Shown here in pieces: positions 30,253-38,181 of a DNA stretch of 64,000 bases. Source of the stretch: Pseudomonas sp. Leaf58 (GTDB taxonomy: Bacteria > Pseudomonadota > Gammaproteobacteria > Pseudomonadales > Pseudomonadaceae); assembly GCF_003627215.1 (NCBI RefSeq), contig NZ_CP032677.1, positions 4,221,501-4,285,500 of the forward strand. The letters are read 5' to 3'. Each line of letters opens with the position of its first letter. The stretch's first letter is position 1. The notes beneath the pieces were generated by a model. That model had not been told where the DNA came from. It saw nothing but the letters and a program-made list of their open reading frames with translations, and searched no databases. Position numbers and translations under genes: made by a program.

Positions 30253-33200
30253 ATGGGCGCACTGTGGCAATCGGAACCAAGCAGAACGGAAGCACCCCAG
30301 ATACCTCCGGCCGAGACGCCACAGCCCCAGCCCCCCCGTCAGCGTCGGCTGTGGTGGCGGCTGATCATTCTCATCCTGCTGGTGGCGCTGGTGGCCATCG
30401 GCTTCGCCGCGTACGACGAATTCCGCACCTCCAACCTGCAGTCGCGGGAATTCAGCAAACTGGCGACCACCCTCACCTATTCGCTGCAGCCAGGCCCCAG
30501 CGACGCCATCCTTTACCCCGGTGATGGGCCGTTCGACAAACGCCTGGGCTACAGCGCCCTGGGCGAATTCCTGCCGCGCCTGCTCAAGCGCGATTACCTG
30601 ATCAGCGAGCAGGTGAGGTTCTCGCCGGCGTTGATGAACTACGTCGAGCATGGGCTGTTCGCCCCCTACATCGAGAAGATCCAGGCTGGCCTGTCGATCA
30701 CCGACTGCCGCGGCGACATGTTGTACCAGTACAACTACCCGCAACACCTGTACCCAGACTTTGCAGCAATCCCACCGGTGATGGTCAACAGCCTGCTGTT
30801 CATCGAAAACCGTGACCTGCTCGACACCAAGGACCCACGCAACAACCCGGCCGTGGACTGGCCGCGCTTCGCCAAGGCGGCCTACAGCCAGGTGGCCAAG
30901 TACCTGGCCCTGCCCGGCCAGTCCGCTGGCGGCAGCACCCTGGCCACGCAGCTGGAGAAGTACCGCCACTCACCGGACGGCCTGACCGTATCTGGCGCCG
31001 AAAAGATCCGCCAGATGATTTCTGCCAGTGTGCGCGCCTACCAGGGCGGCCCCGACACCACCGAGGCGCGTCAGCGCATCGTGCGTGATTACCTCAACAG
31101 CGTGCCATTGTCAGCAGTGCCTGGGCATGGCGAAGTGCATGGTATGGCCGAAGGCTTACGGGTGTGGTACGGCGCCGACTTCGACCAGGTCAACCAGGCC
31201 CTCACCTCCACCGCCACCGACCCCCAGAGCTTGGCCACACGCGGCCTGGCTCTGCGCCAGGTGCTGTCGTTAATGATTGCCCAGCGCCGGCCTTCGCATT
31301 ACCTGTCCAAGGGCCGGGTCGAGCTGGCCGAACTGACCGACTCGCACATCCGCGTACTGGCTGCCAGCCAGGTCATCGAGCAGCCGCTGGCCGACGCTGC
31401 GCTGGCCAGCAAGGCGGTGTACCGCGACTGGGTGGCGCAACCGACCATCGTGCCAATCGTCACCAACAAGGGCATCAGCCTGGCGCGCAACCGCCTGGCA
31501 GCCATGCTCAATCGCCCACTGTACGACCTCGACCGGCTCGATGTGTCGGCCACCAGTACCCTGCAGGCCGACCTGCAACTGCAGGTGAGCCAGTACCTGA
31601 AGAACCTGGCCGACCCCGAGTTCGCCGCGCAGATGGGCTTGATTGGCGAGCGCCTGCTCACGGCCAAGACCACCGATCAGGTGAGCTACAGCTTCACCTT
31701 GTTCGAGCGCACCGCCGATGGCTCGCGGGTACGGGTACAGACCGACAGCACGGACCAGCCCTTCGACATCAACGAAGGCAGCAAGCTGGAGCTGGGCTCC
31801 ACCGCCAAGCTGCGGGTACTCACTACCTACCTGGAGATCATCGCCGAGTTGCACGACAAGTACGCCGGCAAGCCTGCCGCCGAGCTGAAGAAAGTCGAAG
31901 TCGCCGAACTTGACCGTATTACCCAATGGTCACTGGAATGGCTGGCGCAGAACAGCAAGAACCAGAGCCTGGACGCCATGCTCGACGCGGCGCTGGAACG
32001 CAAGTATTCGGCCAACACCGGCGAAGCCTTCTTCACCGGCGGCGGTATGCATGTGTTCAACAACTTCCGCAAGGAAGACAACAGCCGCAACCCGACCCTC
32101 AAGGATGCGTTGCGCGAGTCGATCAACCTGCCGTTCATCCGCCTGATGCGCGACCTGGTGCGCTATGTCACCTACCAGCAGCCGTATAACCGCGTGCCGT
32201 TGCTCAAGGACGACTCCGACCCGCGTCGCCAGGAGTACCTGGCCCGTTTCGCCGACAAGGAAGGCACCAACTACCTGATGCGCTTCTGGAAGAAGTACCA
32301 GCGCAAGACCTCGCAACAGCGCCTGGATACCTTCCTCGACAGCATGCGCGTGACCCCGCAACGGCTGGCGGCGGTGCACCGCTACCTGTTCCCCGAGGCT
32401 GGTCAGGAAACCTTCAACGCCTTCGTCCGCGCCCACCTGAAAGGTGACAAGATCACCCTCGGCAAACTGACCGACGGCCGCCTGTCGGAGATGTACGACG
32501 CCTATGGGCCGGGTAAGTACGACCTGCCCGACCAGGGCTACATCGCCAAGGTCCACCCGCTGGACCTGTGGCTGCTCGGTTACCTGCTGAAAAACCCTGG
32601 TTCGACGTTGACCGAGATGGTCAACGCCAGCCGCTTCGAGCGCCAGGAGGTGTACGGCTGGCTGTTCAAGAGCCGTCACCAAGGCGCCCGTGACAGCCGC
32701 ATCCGCACCATGGTCGAGATCGAGGCATTCCTCGACATCCACCAGCGCTGGAAGCGCGTAGGCTACCCATTCGACCACCTGGTACCCTCCCTGGCCACCG
32801 CCATCGGCAGCTCGGGCGACCGCCCTGCCGCCCTTTCCGAACTGGTCGGCATCATCCAGAACGACGGCGTGCGCCTGCCGACCTTGCGTATAGACACTCT
32901 GCACTTCGCGGCCAACACCCCTTACGAAACCAAGCTGGTCAGCGACCCGGATCGGGGCGTGCGGATTCTGCCTGTCGAAGTGGCGCGCGCCCTCAAAGGC
33001 GCCATGTCGCAGGTGGTGGATGCCGGTACCGCGCGGCGTATTTCTGGCAGTTTCAAGCTGCAGGACGGCACGCCACTGGTGATGGGCGGCAAGACCGGTA
33101 CCGGTGACAACCGCATCGAAAGCTTCGGCGCCGGCGGCCGGCTGATCGGTTCGCGCTCGCTGAACCGTACCGCCACCTTCGTGTTCTTCCTTGGCGACAA

Positions 33201-33402
33201 TCACTTCGGCACCCTGACCGCATTCGTACCGGGGCGCTCGGCGGAGGCATTCAAATTCACCTCGGCGCTGCCGGTGCAGGTACTCAAAGGCATGGCACCG
33301 ATCCTCATGCCGTACCTGCAGCCGGGCAATCCGAATGAGTGCAAACCGCCGCGGGTGGCAGCGCACCCAGCTCCGCCACAAGGGGAAGCATCGATCCTTT
33401 AG
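30253..33402 (+). CDS. Divergent class A penicillin-binding protein (GT51 + transpeptidase)
   Basis: This 1049-aa envelope protein has a proline-rich cytoplasmic N-terminus and one membrane helix at about residues 33-54. The GT51-type glycosyltransferase domain has E185 in FIENRDL and GGSTLATQ from 226. A transpeptidase-like domain follows with S516-TAK519, SIN at 623-625 and KTGTG at 947-951. All three transpeptidase motifs are present, but the distance between them is unusually long. The first GT51 motif is degenerate (ENRDLLD instead of EDxxFxxH). It is much longer than PBP1a/1b and likely polymerises or crosslinks peptidoglycan. It is a single gene with a weak ribosome site. Confidence 0.82.
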   Translation: MGALWQSEPSRTEAPQIPPAETPQPQPPRQRRLWWRLIILILLVALVAIGFAAYDEFRTSNLQSREFSKLATTLTYSLQPGPSDAILYPGDGPFDKRLGYSALGEFLPRLLKRDYLISEQVRFSPALMNYVEHGLFAPYIEKIQAGLSITDCRGDMLYQYNYPQHLYPDFAAIPPVMVNSLLFIENRDLLDTKDPRNNPAVDWPRFAKAAYSQVAKYLALPGQSAGGSTLATQLEKYRHSPDGLTVSGAEKIRQMISASVRAYQGGPDTTEARQRIVRDYLNSVPLSAVPGHGEVHGMAEGLRVWYGADFDQVNQALTSTATDPQSLATRGLALRQVLSLMIAQRRPSHYLSKGRVELAELTDSHIRVLAASQVIEQPLADAALASKAVYRDWVAQPTIVPIVTNKGISLARNRLAAMLNRPLYDLDRLDVSATSTLQADLQLQVSQYLKNLADPEFAAQMGLIGERLLTAKTTDQVSYSFTLFERTADGSRVRVQTDSTDQPFDINEGSKLELGSTAKLRVLTTYLEIIAELHDKYAGKPAAELKKVEVAELDRITQWSLEWLAQNSKNQSLDAMLDAALERKYSANTGEAFFTGGGMHVFNNFRKEDNSRNPTLKDALRESINLPFIRLMRDLVRYVTYQQPYNRVPLLKDDSDPRRQEYLARFADKEGTNYLMRFWKKYQRKTSQQRLDTFLDSMRVTPQRLAAVHRYLFPEAGQETFNAFVRAHLKGDKITLGKLTDGRLSEMYDAYGPGKYDLPDQGYIAKVHPLDLWLLGYLLKNPGSTLTEMVNASRFERQEVYGWLFKSRHQGARDSRIRTMVEIEAFLDIHQRWKRVGYPFDHLVPSLATAIGSSGDRPAALSELVGIIQNDGVRLPTLRIDTLHFAANTPYETKLVSDPDRGVRILPVEVARALKGAMSQVVDAGTARRISGSFKLQDGTPLVMGGKTGTGDNRIESFGAGGRLIGSRSLNRTATFVFFLGDNHFGTLTAFVPGRSAEAFKFTSALPVQVLKGMAPILMPYLQPGNPNECKPPRVAAHPAPPQGEASIL

Positions 33403-33414
33403 ATGATAATCATC
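33402..33414. promoter_or_regulatory. Fur-like palindrome upstream of the PadR gene
   Basis: GATGAT-A-ATCATC is a perfect palindrome resembling the core of a Fur box, 78 bp before the regulator start. Iron control of the downstream ferric-reductase pair would make sense, but the element is shorter than a full 19-bp box. Confidence 0.4.
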
Positions 33415-33435
33415 TGCAATTAAGGGCTTGTCTTT

Positions 33436-33469
33436 AGATATATCTTGAGTAATATCTTACGATATATCG
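33436..33469. promoter_or_regulatory. PadR-type operator, paired palindromes
   Basis: Two palindromes, AGATATATCT (33436-33445) and CGATATATCG (33460-33469), lie 24 bp centre to centre just before the regulator gene. An ATATCTT repeat (33440-33446, 33452-33458) runs between them. This is the natural site for autorepression by the downstream PadR protein. Confidence 0.55.
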
Positions 33470-33491
33470 CAAACGACGGAGCCCTGCCCCC

Positions 33492-34037
33492 ATGCGCGAA
33501 CACACCCCCCATGATCCCTTCGAGCGGCGCCCCGGCCGTGGCGAGCGCGGCCCCCGCGTCTTCGCCCCCGGCGACCTCAAACTGCTGATGTTGGCCCTGC
33601 TCGCCGAACAACCCGGTCACGGTTACGACCTGATTCGCCAGATCGAAAACCTGTTCGATGGCAGCTACAGCCCAAGCCCCGGGGTGATTTACCCCACGCT
33701 CAACTTCCTTGAGGAAGCCGAGCTGATCAGCGGCCAGGTGCAGGGCAGCAAACGTCTCTATGCCATCACCGATGCCGGCCGCACCGCTCTGGCCGAACAA
33801 GCTGTTGCCTTGGACGGTGTGCGCATGCGCATCGAAGTGAGCAAACGCGCCCTGCGCGGCCACGACCGCCCGCCAGAAATTCACGAAGCGGTCGGCAACC
33901 TGCGCCACGCACTGCACATGCACAGCGGCCGTTGGACAGCGGATGAAATCGAGCGGGTCCGCGACCTGCTCAACCATGCTGCCAAGGCCATCGCCTCGGG
34001 GCCGGCCGAACCTGTCAGGGAGACACCCCATGAATGA
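33492..34037 (+). CDS. yqjI: PadR-family regulator, YqjI-like
   Basis: This 181-aa regulator has a PadR winged helix (residues about 25-100). The segment GYDLIRQIENLFDGSYSPSPGVIYPTLNFL closely resembles E. coli YqjI, a nickel-responsive repressor of a ferric reductase gene. A helical dimerisation tail follows. Unlike YqjI, the N-terminus (MREHTPHDPFERRPGRG) lacks the Cys/His-rich metal-binding extension and the protein has no cysteines, so its signal may differ. It overlaps the reductase gene by 8 bp. Confidence 0.85.
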   Translation: MREHTPHDPFERRPGRGERGPRVFAPGDLKLLMLALLAEQPGHGYDLIRQIENLFDGSYSPSPGVIYPTLNFLEEAELISGQVQGSKRLYAITDAGRTALAEQAVALDGVRMRIEVSKRALRGHDRPPEIHEAVGNLRHALHMHSGRWTADEIERVRDLLNHAAKAIASGPAEPVRETPHE

Positions 34038-34791
34038 CACCATTCACCGCGTCAACCACGAGATCCGCCAGCGCCGCCTGCAGGTGCTACGGGTCACCGA
34101 GCTGACACCGCGCATGCGCCGCATCACCCTTGGTGGCGCCGAGCTGCAAGGCTTCACCAGCGTGGGCAGCGACGACCATATCAAGCTGCTGTTCGCCGAA
34201 ACGCCAGAGCAACAGCAGGCCATCGAGGCCCGTAATCTGGGCCGGGAAGGTGGCGCACGGCCGACCATGCGCGAGTACACGCCACGGCGCATCGACCTGG
34301 TGGCCAACGAGCTGGACATCGATTTCGTGCTGCACGGCGACGGCCCTGCCTCCACCTGGGCCGCCCAGGCCGCGCCGGGGCAAACCCTGGACATCGCCGG
34401 GCCTCGGGCGTCGATGGTGGTACCGGATATCTTCGACAGCTACCTGCTGATCGGTGATGAAACGGCCATTCCGGCGATTGGCCGGCGGCTAGAGGAGTTG
34501 CCCGCAGGCCGTCAGGTGCTGGCGGTGATCCAGATCGAGGACGAGCAGGAGCGCCAGCCACTGCCAAGCAAGGCCCAGGTGGAGGTCATCTGGGTACGTC
34601 GCCAACAGGAGGACTTGCTGGCGCTGGTGAAGAACCTGACCTTGCCACAAGGCAGGGTGTACGGCTGGGTGGCCCTGGAAAAAGCCCTGACCCGCCAGGC
34701 CAAGGCGCTGTTGCTAGAGAAGGGGGTGCCTGAGGATGCGCTGAAGGCTGCGGCCTACTGGCGTGCCGACGGGGCTGTGGACGACGAGTAA
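34030..34791 (+). CDS. yqjH: Siderophore-interacting protein / NADPH-dependent ferric-chelate reductase
   Basis: This 253-aa FAD-binding protein of the SIP (ViuB/YqjH) family reduces ferric siderophores to release iron in the cytosol. The flavin motif REYT is at residues 81-84, and the C-terminal family ending AAAYWRADG is present. The ATG at 34030 lies inside the regulator's last codons, so the two are translated together. Regulation is probably by the PadR protein and perhaps by iron. Confidence 0.9.
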   Translation: MNDTIHRVNHEIRQRRLQVLRVTELTPRMRRITLGGAELQGFTSVGSDDHIKLLFAETPEQQQAIEARNLGREGGARPTMREYTPRRIDLVANELDIDFVLHGDGPASTWAAQAAPGQTLDIAGPRASMVVPDIFDSYLLIGDETAIPAIGRRLEELPAGRQVLAVIQIEDEQERQPLPSKAQVEVIWVRRQQEDLLALVKNLTLPQGRVYGWVALEKALTRQAKALLLEKGVPEDALKAAAYWRADGAVDDE

Positions 34792-34807
34792 ATGGTGGTT
34801 TCCAGTC

Positions 34808-34887
34808 CCGGCCTCTTCGCGGGCAAGCCCGCTCCTACAGGCTATTCACAGCCCCCGTAGGAGCGGGCTTGCCCGCGAAGAGGCCGG
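34808..34887. repeat. REP pair (BIME-like) between converging genes
   Basis: A 31-base REP (34808-34838) and its perfect reverse complement (34857-34887) face each other across an 18-bp spacer. They fold into one long hairpin between the converging reductase and Pr6Pr genes. Confidence 0.92.
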
Positions 34888-34893
34888 CACAGG

Positions 34894-35529
34894 TTAAGCA
34901 AACTTATGCACCCGACGCCACCGATCCAGCCCCAGCAACACCAGCCCAATCCCCCAAAAACCCGCCAGCACGCCCAGGGCATTGAGCATCACCTGCCCAT
35001 ACCCCAGGTTCGTCACATCGATGAATGGGTAGGCATACACACCAATCTCGTGCCCCCGCCACAGCGCATAGGCGAAGTACACCGCCGGGTACACCGCCCA
35101 CAACGCCAGGTGCCGCAGCCGCAAGCTGCCCTTGGGCACCTGACACCACCAGTACAAGGCATACAGCGCTGGCATCACATCGTGCAGCAACTCATCCGCC
35201 AGCCATTGCCAGCCTTGCGGTTGCCACAAGTGGCGCAGCAACACGCTGTAGGCCAGCGCCACCAAGACGATGCTGGCGGCCACTGCCGAACTCACCGAAG
35301 GCGACAGGAAAAAGCGCTTCGCGCGGCCCTCCCGCCCGAACGCGGCATAGCTGAGCACCGTGGCCACCAGGGTATTGGTCAACACGGTGAAATAGCCGAA
35401 CACATTGATCAGGCCGCCTATCAGGCTGGCCTGTTCCTGCCAGCGCGCCAGCAGCACCAAGTACACCTGCACGGTCAAGCCGAACCAGCCCAGCACCGCC
35501 ATGCCGGTCAGCCAGGGGCGCCGTGGCAT
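34894..35529 (-). CDS. Pr6Pr family membrane protein
   Basis: This 211-aa polytopic inner-membrane protein has about six helices (starting MAVLGWFGLTVQVYLVLLA). The pattern GLINVFGYFTVLTNTL and the PLIDVTNLGYG-like segment near the end match Pr6Pr/FAR-17a-type proteins. The bacterial function is unknown. It follows the VF530 gene after a 1-bp gap and is likely co-transcribed with it. Confidence 0.78.
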   Translation of the reverse strand: MPRRPWLTGMAVLGWFGLTVQVYLVLLARWQEQASLIGGLINVFGYFTVLTNTLVATVLSYAAFGREGRAKRFFLSPSVSSAVAASIVLVALAYSVLLRHLWQPQGWQWLADELLHDVMPALYALYWWCQVPKGSLRLRHLALWAVYPAVYFAYALWRGHEIGVYAYPFIDVTNLGYGQVMLNALGVLAGFWGIGLVLLGLDRWRRVHKFA

Positions 35530-35530
35530 A

Positions 35531-35752
35531 TCAGGCCTGGCGCTGCAGTTTCACGTAAAGCTGCTCGACCTTTTCTCGTGCCCACGGCGTTTTGCGCAGG
35601 AAGGTCAGGCTCGACTTGATGGTGGGGTTGCTCTTGAAGCAGCGCACATCGATGCGCTCGGCCAGGCCCTGCCATTGGTAGTGCGCCACCAGCTCGGTGA
35701 GGATCTGTTCGAGGGTCTTGCCGTGCAGTGCGTTGTGTTGGGCCGTGCTCAT
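35531..35752 (-). CDS. VF530 family DNA-binding protein (DUF2132)
   Basis: This 73-aa protein matches the VF530/DUF2132 family from [13 protein letters not shown] through [22 protein letters not shown]. The family fold is a small helical DNA-binding-like domain; its role is unknown. ATG 35752 has GGAG at a proper distance and is preferred over the in-frame codon at 35779. It is first of a two-gene unit with the Pr6Pr gene. Confidence 0.85.
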   Translation of the reverse strand: MSTAQHNALHGKTLEQILTELVAHYQWQGLAERIDVRCFKSNPTIKSSLTFLRKTPWAREKVEQLYVKLQRQA

Positions 35753-35867
35753 GCTGTGCTCCGTAGGAAAGATGCGCACCTTACACGAGTGTAGTGGTAG
35801 GTGGGATCAGGCGAGACGACAGAAAAATCGCTGGCCAGGCGCAAAATCTCTGTGCTGAAATAGTTAT

Positions 35868-35885
35868 GTTATGTTGTAACATTAC
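35868..35885. promoter_or_regulatory. Zur-type box upstream of the TonB receptor
   Basis: GTTATGTTGTAACATTAC is an imperfect palindrome (7 of 9 symmetric positions) close to the bacterial Zur consensus GTTATGTTATAACATAAC. It lies 30 bp before the receptor start, where bound Zur would block transcription when zinc is plentiful. Confidence 0.65.
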
Positions 35886-35915
35886 AAAGCACCTGCCAAG
35901 GAACGCCCCATCCCC

Positions 35916-37964
35916 ATGCTGTACACACCGCTTCGCCTCTCGCCCCTTGCCGTCGCACTTTGGCTAGCTGCTTCGCCCAGCCAGGCCGTGGAGCTCGAAC
36001 CCCAAGTCATCACCGCCAACCCATTAGGTAACCGCCAACTGGCCGCCCCCAGCAGCGTGCTCGAAGGCGATAACCTGCTGCAACAGCAGCACAGCAGCCT
36101 TGGGGAGACCCTGAACAAACAGCCCGGCGTCGCCTCCACTTGGTTCGGCCCTGGCGCTAGCCGCCCGGTGATCCGAGGCCTGGATGGCGACCGCATTCGC
36201 ATCCTGCGCAATGGCGTCGGCGCCCTGGATGCGTCGTCGCTGTCCTATGACCACGCCGTGCCGCTGGACCCGGTGAGCGTCGACCGCGTCGAGATCGTCC
36301 GCGGCCCGGCGGCCTTGCTCTACGGCGGCAACGCCATCGGCGGGGTGGTCAATACCTTCGACAACCGCATCCCGGACGCCCCCATCGAGGGCCTCCAAGG
36401 TGCCGGTGAACTGCGCTATGGCGGCGCCGACACCACCCGCAGCAGCGCGGGCAAGTTGGAGGCCGGCAACGGCGCCTTCGCCCTGCACCTGGATGCCAAC
36501 AGCCGCCAGTTCAACGACCTGCGCATCCCCGGCTACGCCCGCAGTTCCAAGGTGCGTGATGCTGACGAACCGGGCAGCAAACACCGCCTGGAAAACAGCG
36601 ACGGCCGCCAGGACGGTGGCGCCGTGGGTGGCGCCTACCATTGGGGCCGCGGTTACGCCGGCCTGTCGTACAGCCGCTACGACAGCAACTATGGCTCGGT
36701 GGCCGAGCCTGGCGTGCGCCTGGACATGCAGCAGGACCACTACGCCTTCGCCTCCGAACTGCGTGACCTGGACGGCCCGTTCAGCTCGGTCAAGGTCGAT
36801 GCCGGCTACACCGACTACGCACACCGTGAAATCGAGGGGGGCGAAGTCCACACCACCTTCAAGAACAAAGGCTATGAAGCGCGCATCGAAGCCCACCACC
36901 AACCGCTCGGGCCGGTACAAGGTGTGATCGGCGCGCAGGTCAGTCGCAACGAGTTCTCCGCCTTGGGTGAGGAAGCCTTCGTTCCGCACACCAACACTGA
37001 TAGCCTGGCGCTGTTCATGCTGGAGCAGTGGCAGGCCACCGAGCGCCTGAACCTGAGCCTGGGCGCACGCCTGGAGCACACCCGCGTCGACCCGGACGCC
37101 AAGGGCAACGAAATCTTCGTCGACGCCGACAGCGCCAGCAGCTTCAATGCCTTCAGCCTGTCTTCGGGGGCGGTGTACCAGCTCGACCCAATCTGGTCGC
37201 TGGCCGCCAACCTCGGCTACACCGAGCGCGCCCCGACCTTCTACGAGCTGTACGCCAATGGCGCCCACGTGGCCACTGGTGCCTTTGAAGTCGGTGATGC
37301 CGGCCTGAACAAGGAAAAGGCCATTTCCGCCGACCTGGCGCTGCGCTTCGACAATGGCACCCACAAAGGCAGTGTCGGGGTGTTCTACAGCCACTTCCGT
37401 AACTACATCGGCCTGATCGGCACCGGCAGCCTGCGCGAGGGCGGGCATGAGCACGATCATGACGAGGATGACCATGACCACGATCATGACCACGATGGCT
37501 TCCCGGAATACCAGTACCAGGGCGTGCGGGCGCGCTTCTATGGCATCGAGGCCCAGGACCGCTGGCAGTTGGCGGAAAACCACTACGGCAGCTTCGCCCT
37601 GGAGCTGTCGGGTGACTACACCCGGGCGAAAAACCTCGACAATGGCCAGCCGCTGCCACGCATCGCCCCGCTACGCTTGAACAGCGGCCTGGTCTGGGAA
37701 CTGAACCGCTGGCAAGCGCGGGTCGATGTGCAGCATGCTGCATCGCAGCATCGCAAGCCGGCCGACGAAACCAGCACCGAGGGCTACACCACCTTGGGTG
37801 CGAGCGTTGGCTACCGCTTCGACATTGGCCATAGCCAATGGCTGGCATTTGTGCGCGGCGAGAACCTGAACGACCAGACCGTGCGCTATGCCAGCTCGAT
37901 CCTGCGGGACATCGCGCCGGCACCGGGGCGCAGTGTGGAAGTGGGCCTGCGCACCACCTTCTGA
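35916..37964 (+). CDS. znuD: TonB-dependent zinc receptor, ZnuD-like
   Basis: This 682-aa outer-membrane protein has a signal peptide of about 24 residues (ending PSQA), a plug domain (RPVIRGLDGDRIRILRNGVG) and a beta-barrel ending in phenylalanine (LRTTF). A surface-loop segment at residues 511-528 is HEHDHDEDDHDHDHDHDG, with seven histidines in 16 positions, typical of zinc-binding loops of ZnuD. The Zur-type box upstream supports zinc uptake over iron. It is monocistronic with a terminator 7 bp after the stop. Confidence 0.87.
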   Translation: MLYTPLRLSPLAVALWLAASPSQAVELEPQVITANPLGNRQLAAPSSVLEGDNLLQQQHSSLGETLNKQPGVASTWFGPGASRPVIRGLDGDRIRILRNGVGALDASSLSYDHAVPLDPVSVDRVEIVRGPAALLYGGNAIGGVVNTFDNRIPDAPIEGLQGAGELRYGGADTTRSSAGKLEAGNGAFALHLDANSRQFNDLRIPGYARSSKVRDADEPGSKHRLENSDGRQDGGAVGGAYHWGRGYAGLSYSRYDSNYGSVAEPGVRLDMQQDHYAFASELRDLDGPFSSVKVDAGYTDYAHREIEGGEVHTTFKNKGYEARIEAHHQPLGPVQGVIGAQVSRNEFSALGEEAFVPHTNTDSLALFMLEQWQATERLNLSLGARLEHTRVDPDAKGNEIFVDADSASSFNAFSLSSGAVYQLDPIWSLAANLGYTERAPTFYELYANGAHVATGAFEVGDAGLNKEKAISADLALRFDNGTHKGSVGVFYSHFRNYIGLIGTGSLREGGHEHDHDEDDHDHDHDHDGFPEYQYQGVRARFYGIEAQDRWQLAENHYGSFALELSGDYTRAKNLDNGQPLPRIAPLRLNSGLVWELNRWQARVDVQHAASQHRKPADETSTEGYTTLGASVGYRFDIGHSQWLAFVRGENLNDQTVRYASSILRDIAPAPGRSVEVGLRTTF

Positions 37965-37970
37965 CATTGC

Positions 37971-37990
37971 AGGGGCGCTTTTGCGCCCCT
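37971..37990 (+). terminator. Hairpin after the TonB receptor
   Basis: A perfect stem AGGGGCGC/GCGCCCCT with loop TTTT is extended by TGC/GCA at its base with one unpaired position. It follows the znuD stop. Confidence 0.7.
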
Positions 37991-38166
37991 CTGCAGCCAA
38001 TTGTTACCTGTTGAACAACAATCCCCTGCGACATTTTGTCTTTTTTTCTTACAAGTTCCCCTATATCCTCCCGCCGCAAGCTGAATCGCTTCATCGAACC
38101 CATCTGTCGCCATATCCATTGAAGGGCCCACCCTTCGATGCGCTTGCCGTTTATTCAATAATCAAA

Positions 38167-38180
38167 AGATAGCGCTATCT
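38167..38180. promoter_or_regulatory. Palindrome at the oprB ribosome-site position
   Basis: AGATAGCGCTATCT is a perfect 14-bp palindrome ending one base before the ATG. No other Shine-Dalgarno is clear, so it may act as an operator or as a small RNA hairpin limiting translation. Confidence 0.4.
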
Positions 38181-38181
38181 C

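Noticed and set aside
31930..33381. Long minus-strand reading frame opposite the penicillin-binding-protein gene
   Set aside because: Its composition is a reflection of the real gene; there is no start signal or domain.
37447..37500. Tandem repeat of CAYGAY codons as a possible microsatellite or phase-variable tract
   Set aside because: Repeats are in frame and imperfect and encode a functional metal-binding loop; length changes would not shift the frame.
36024..37583. Minus-strand frame of about 519 codons opposite the TonB receptor
   Set aside because: It is a shadow of the znuD-like gene, which has signal peptide, plug and barrel features.
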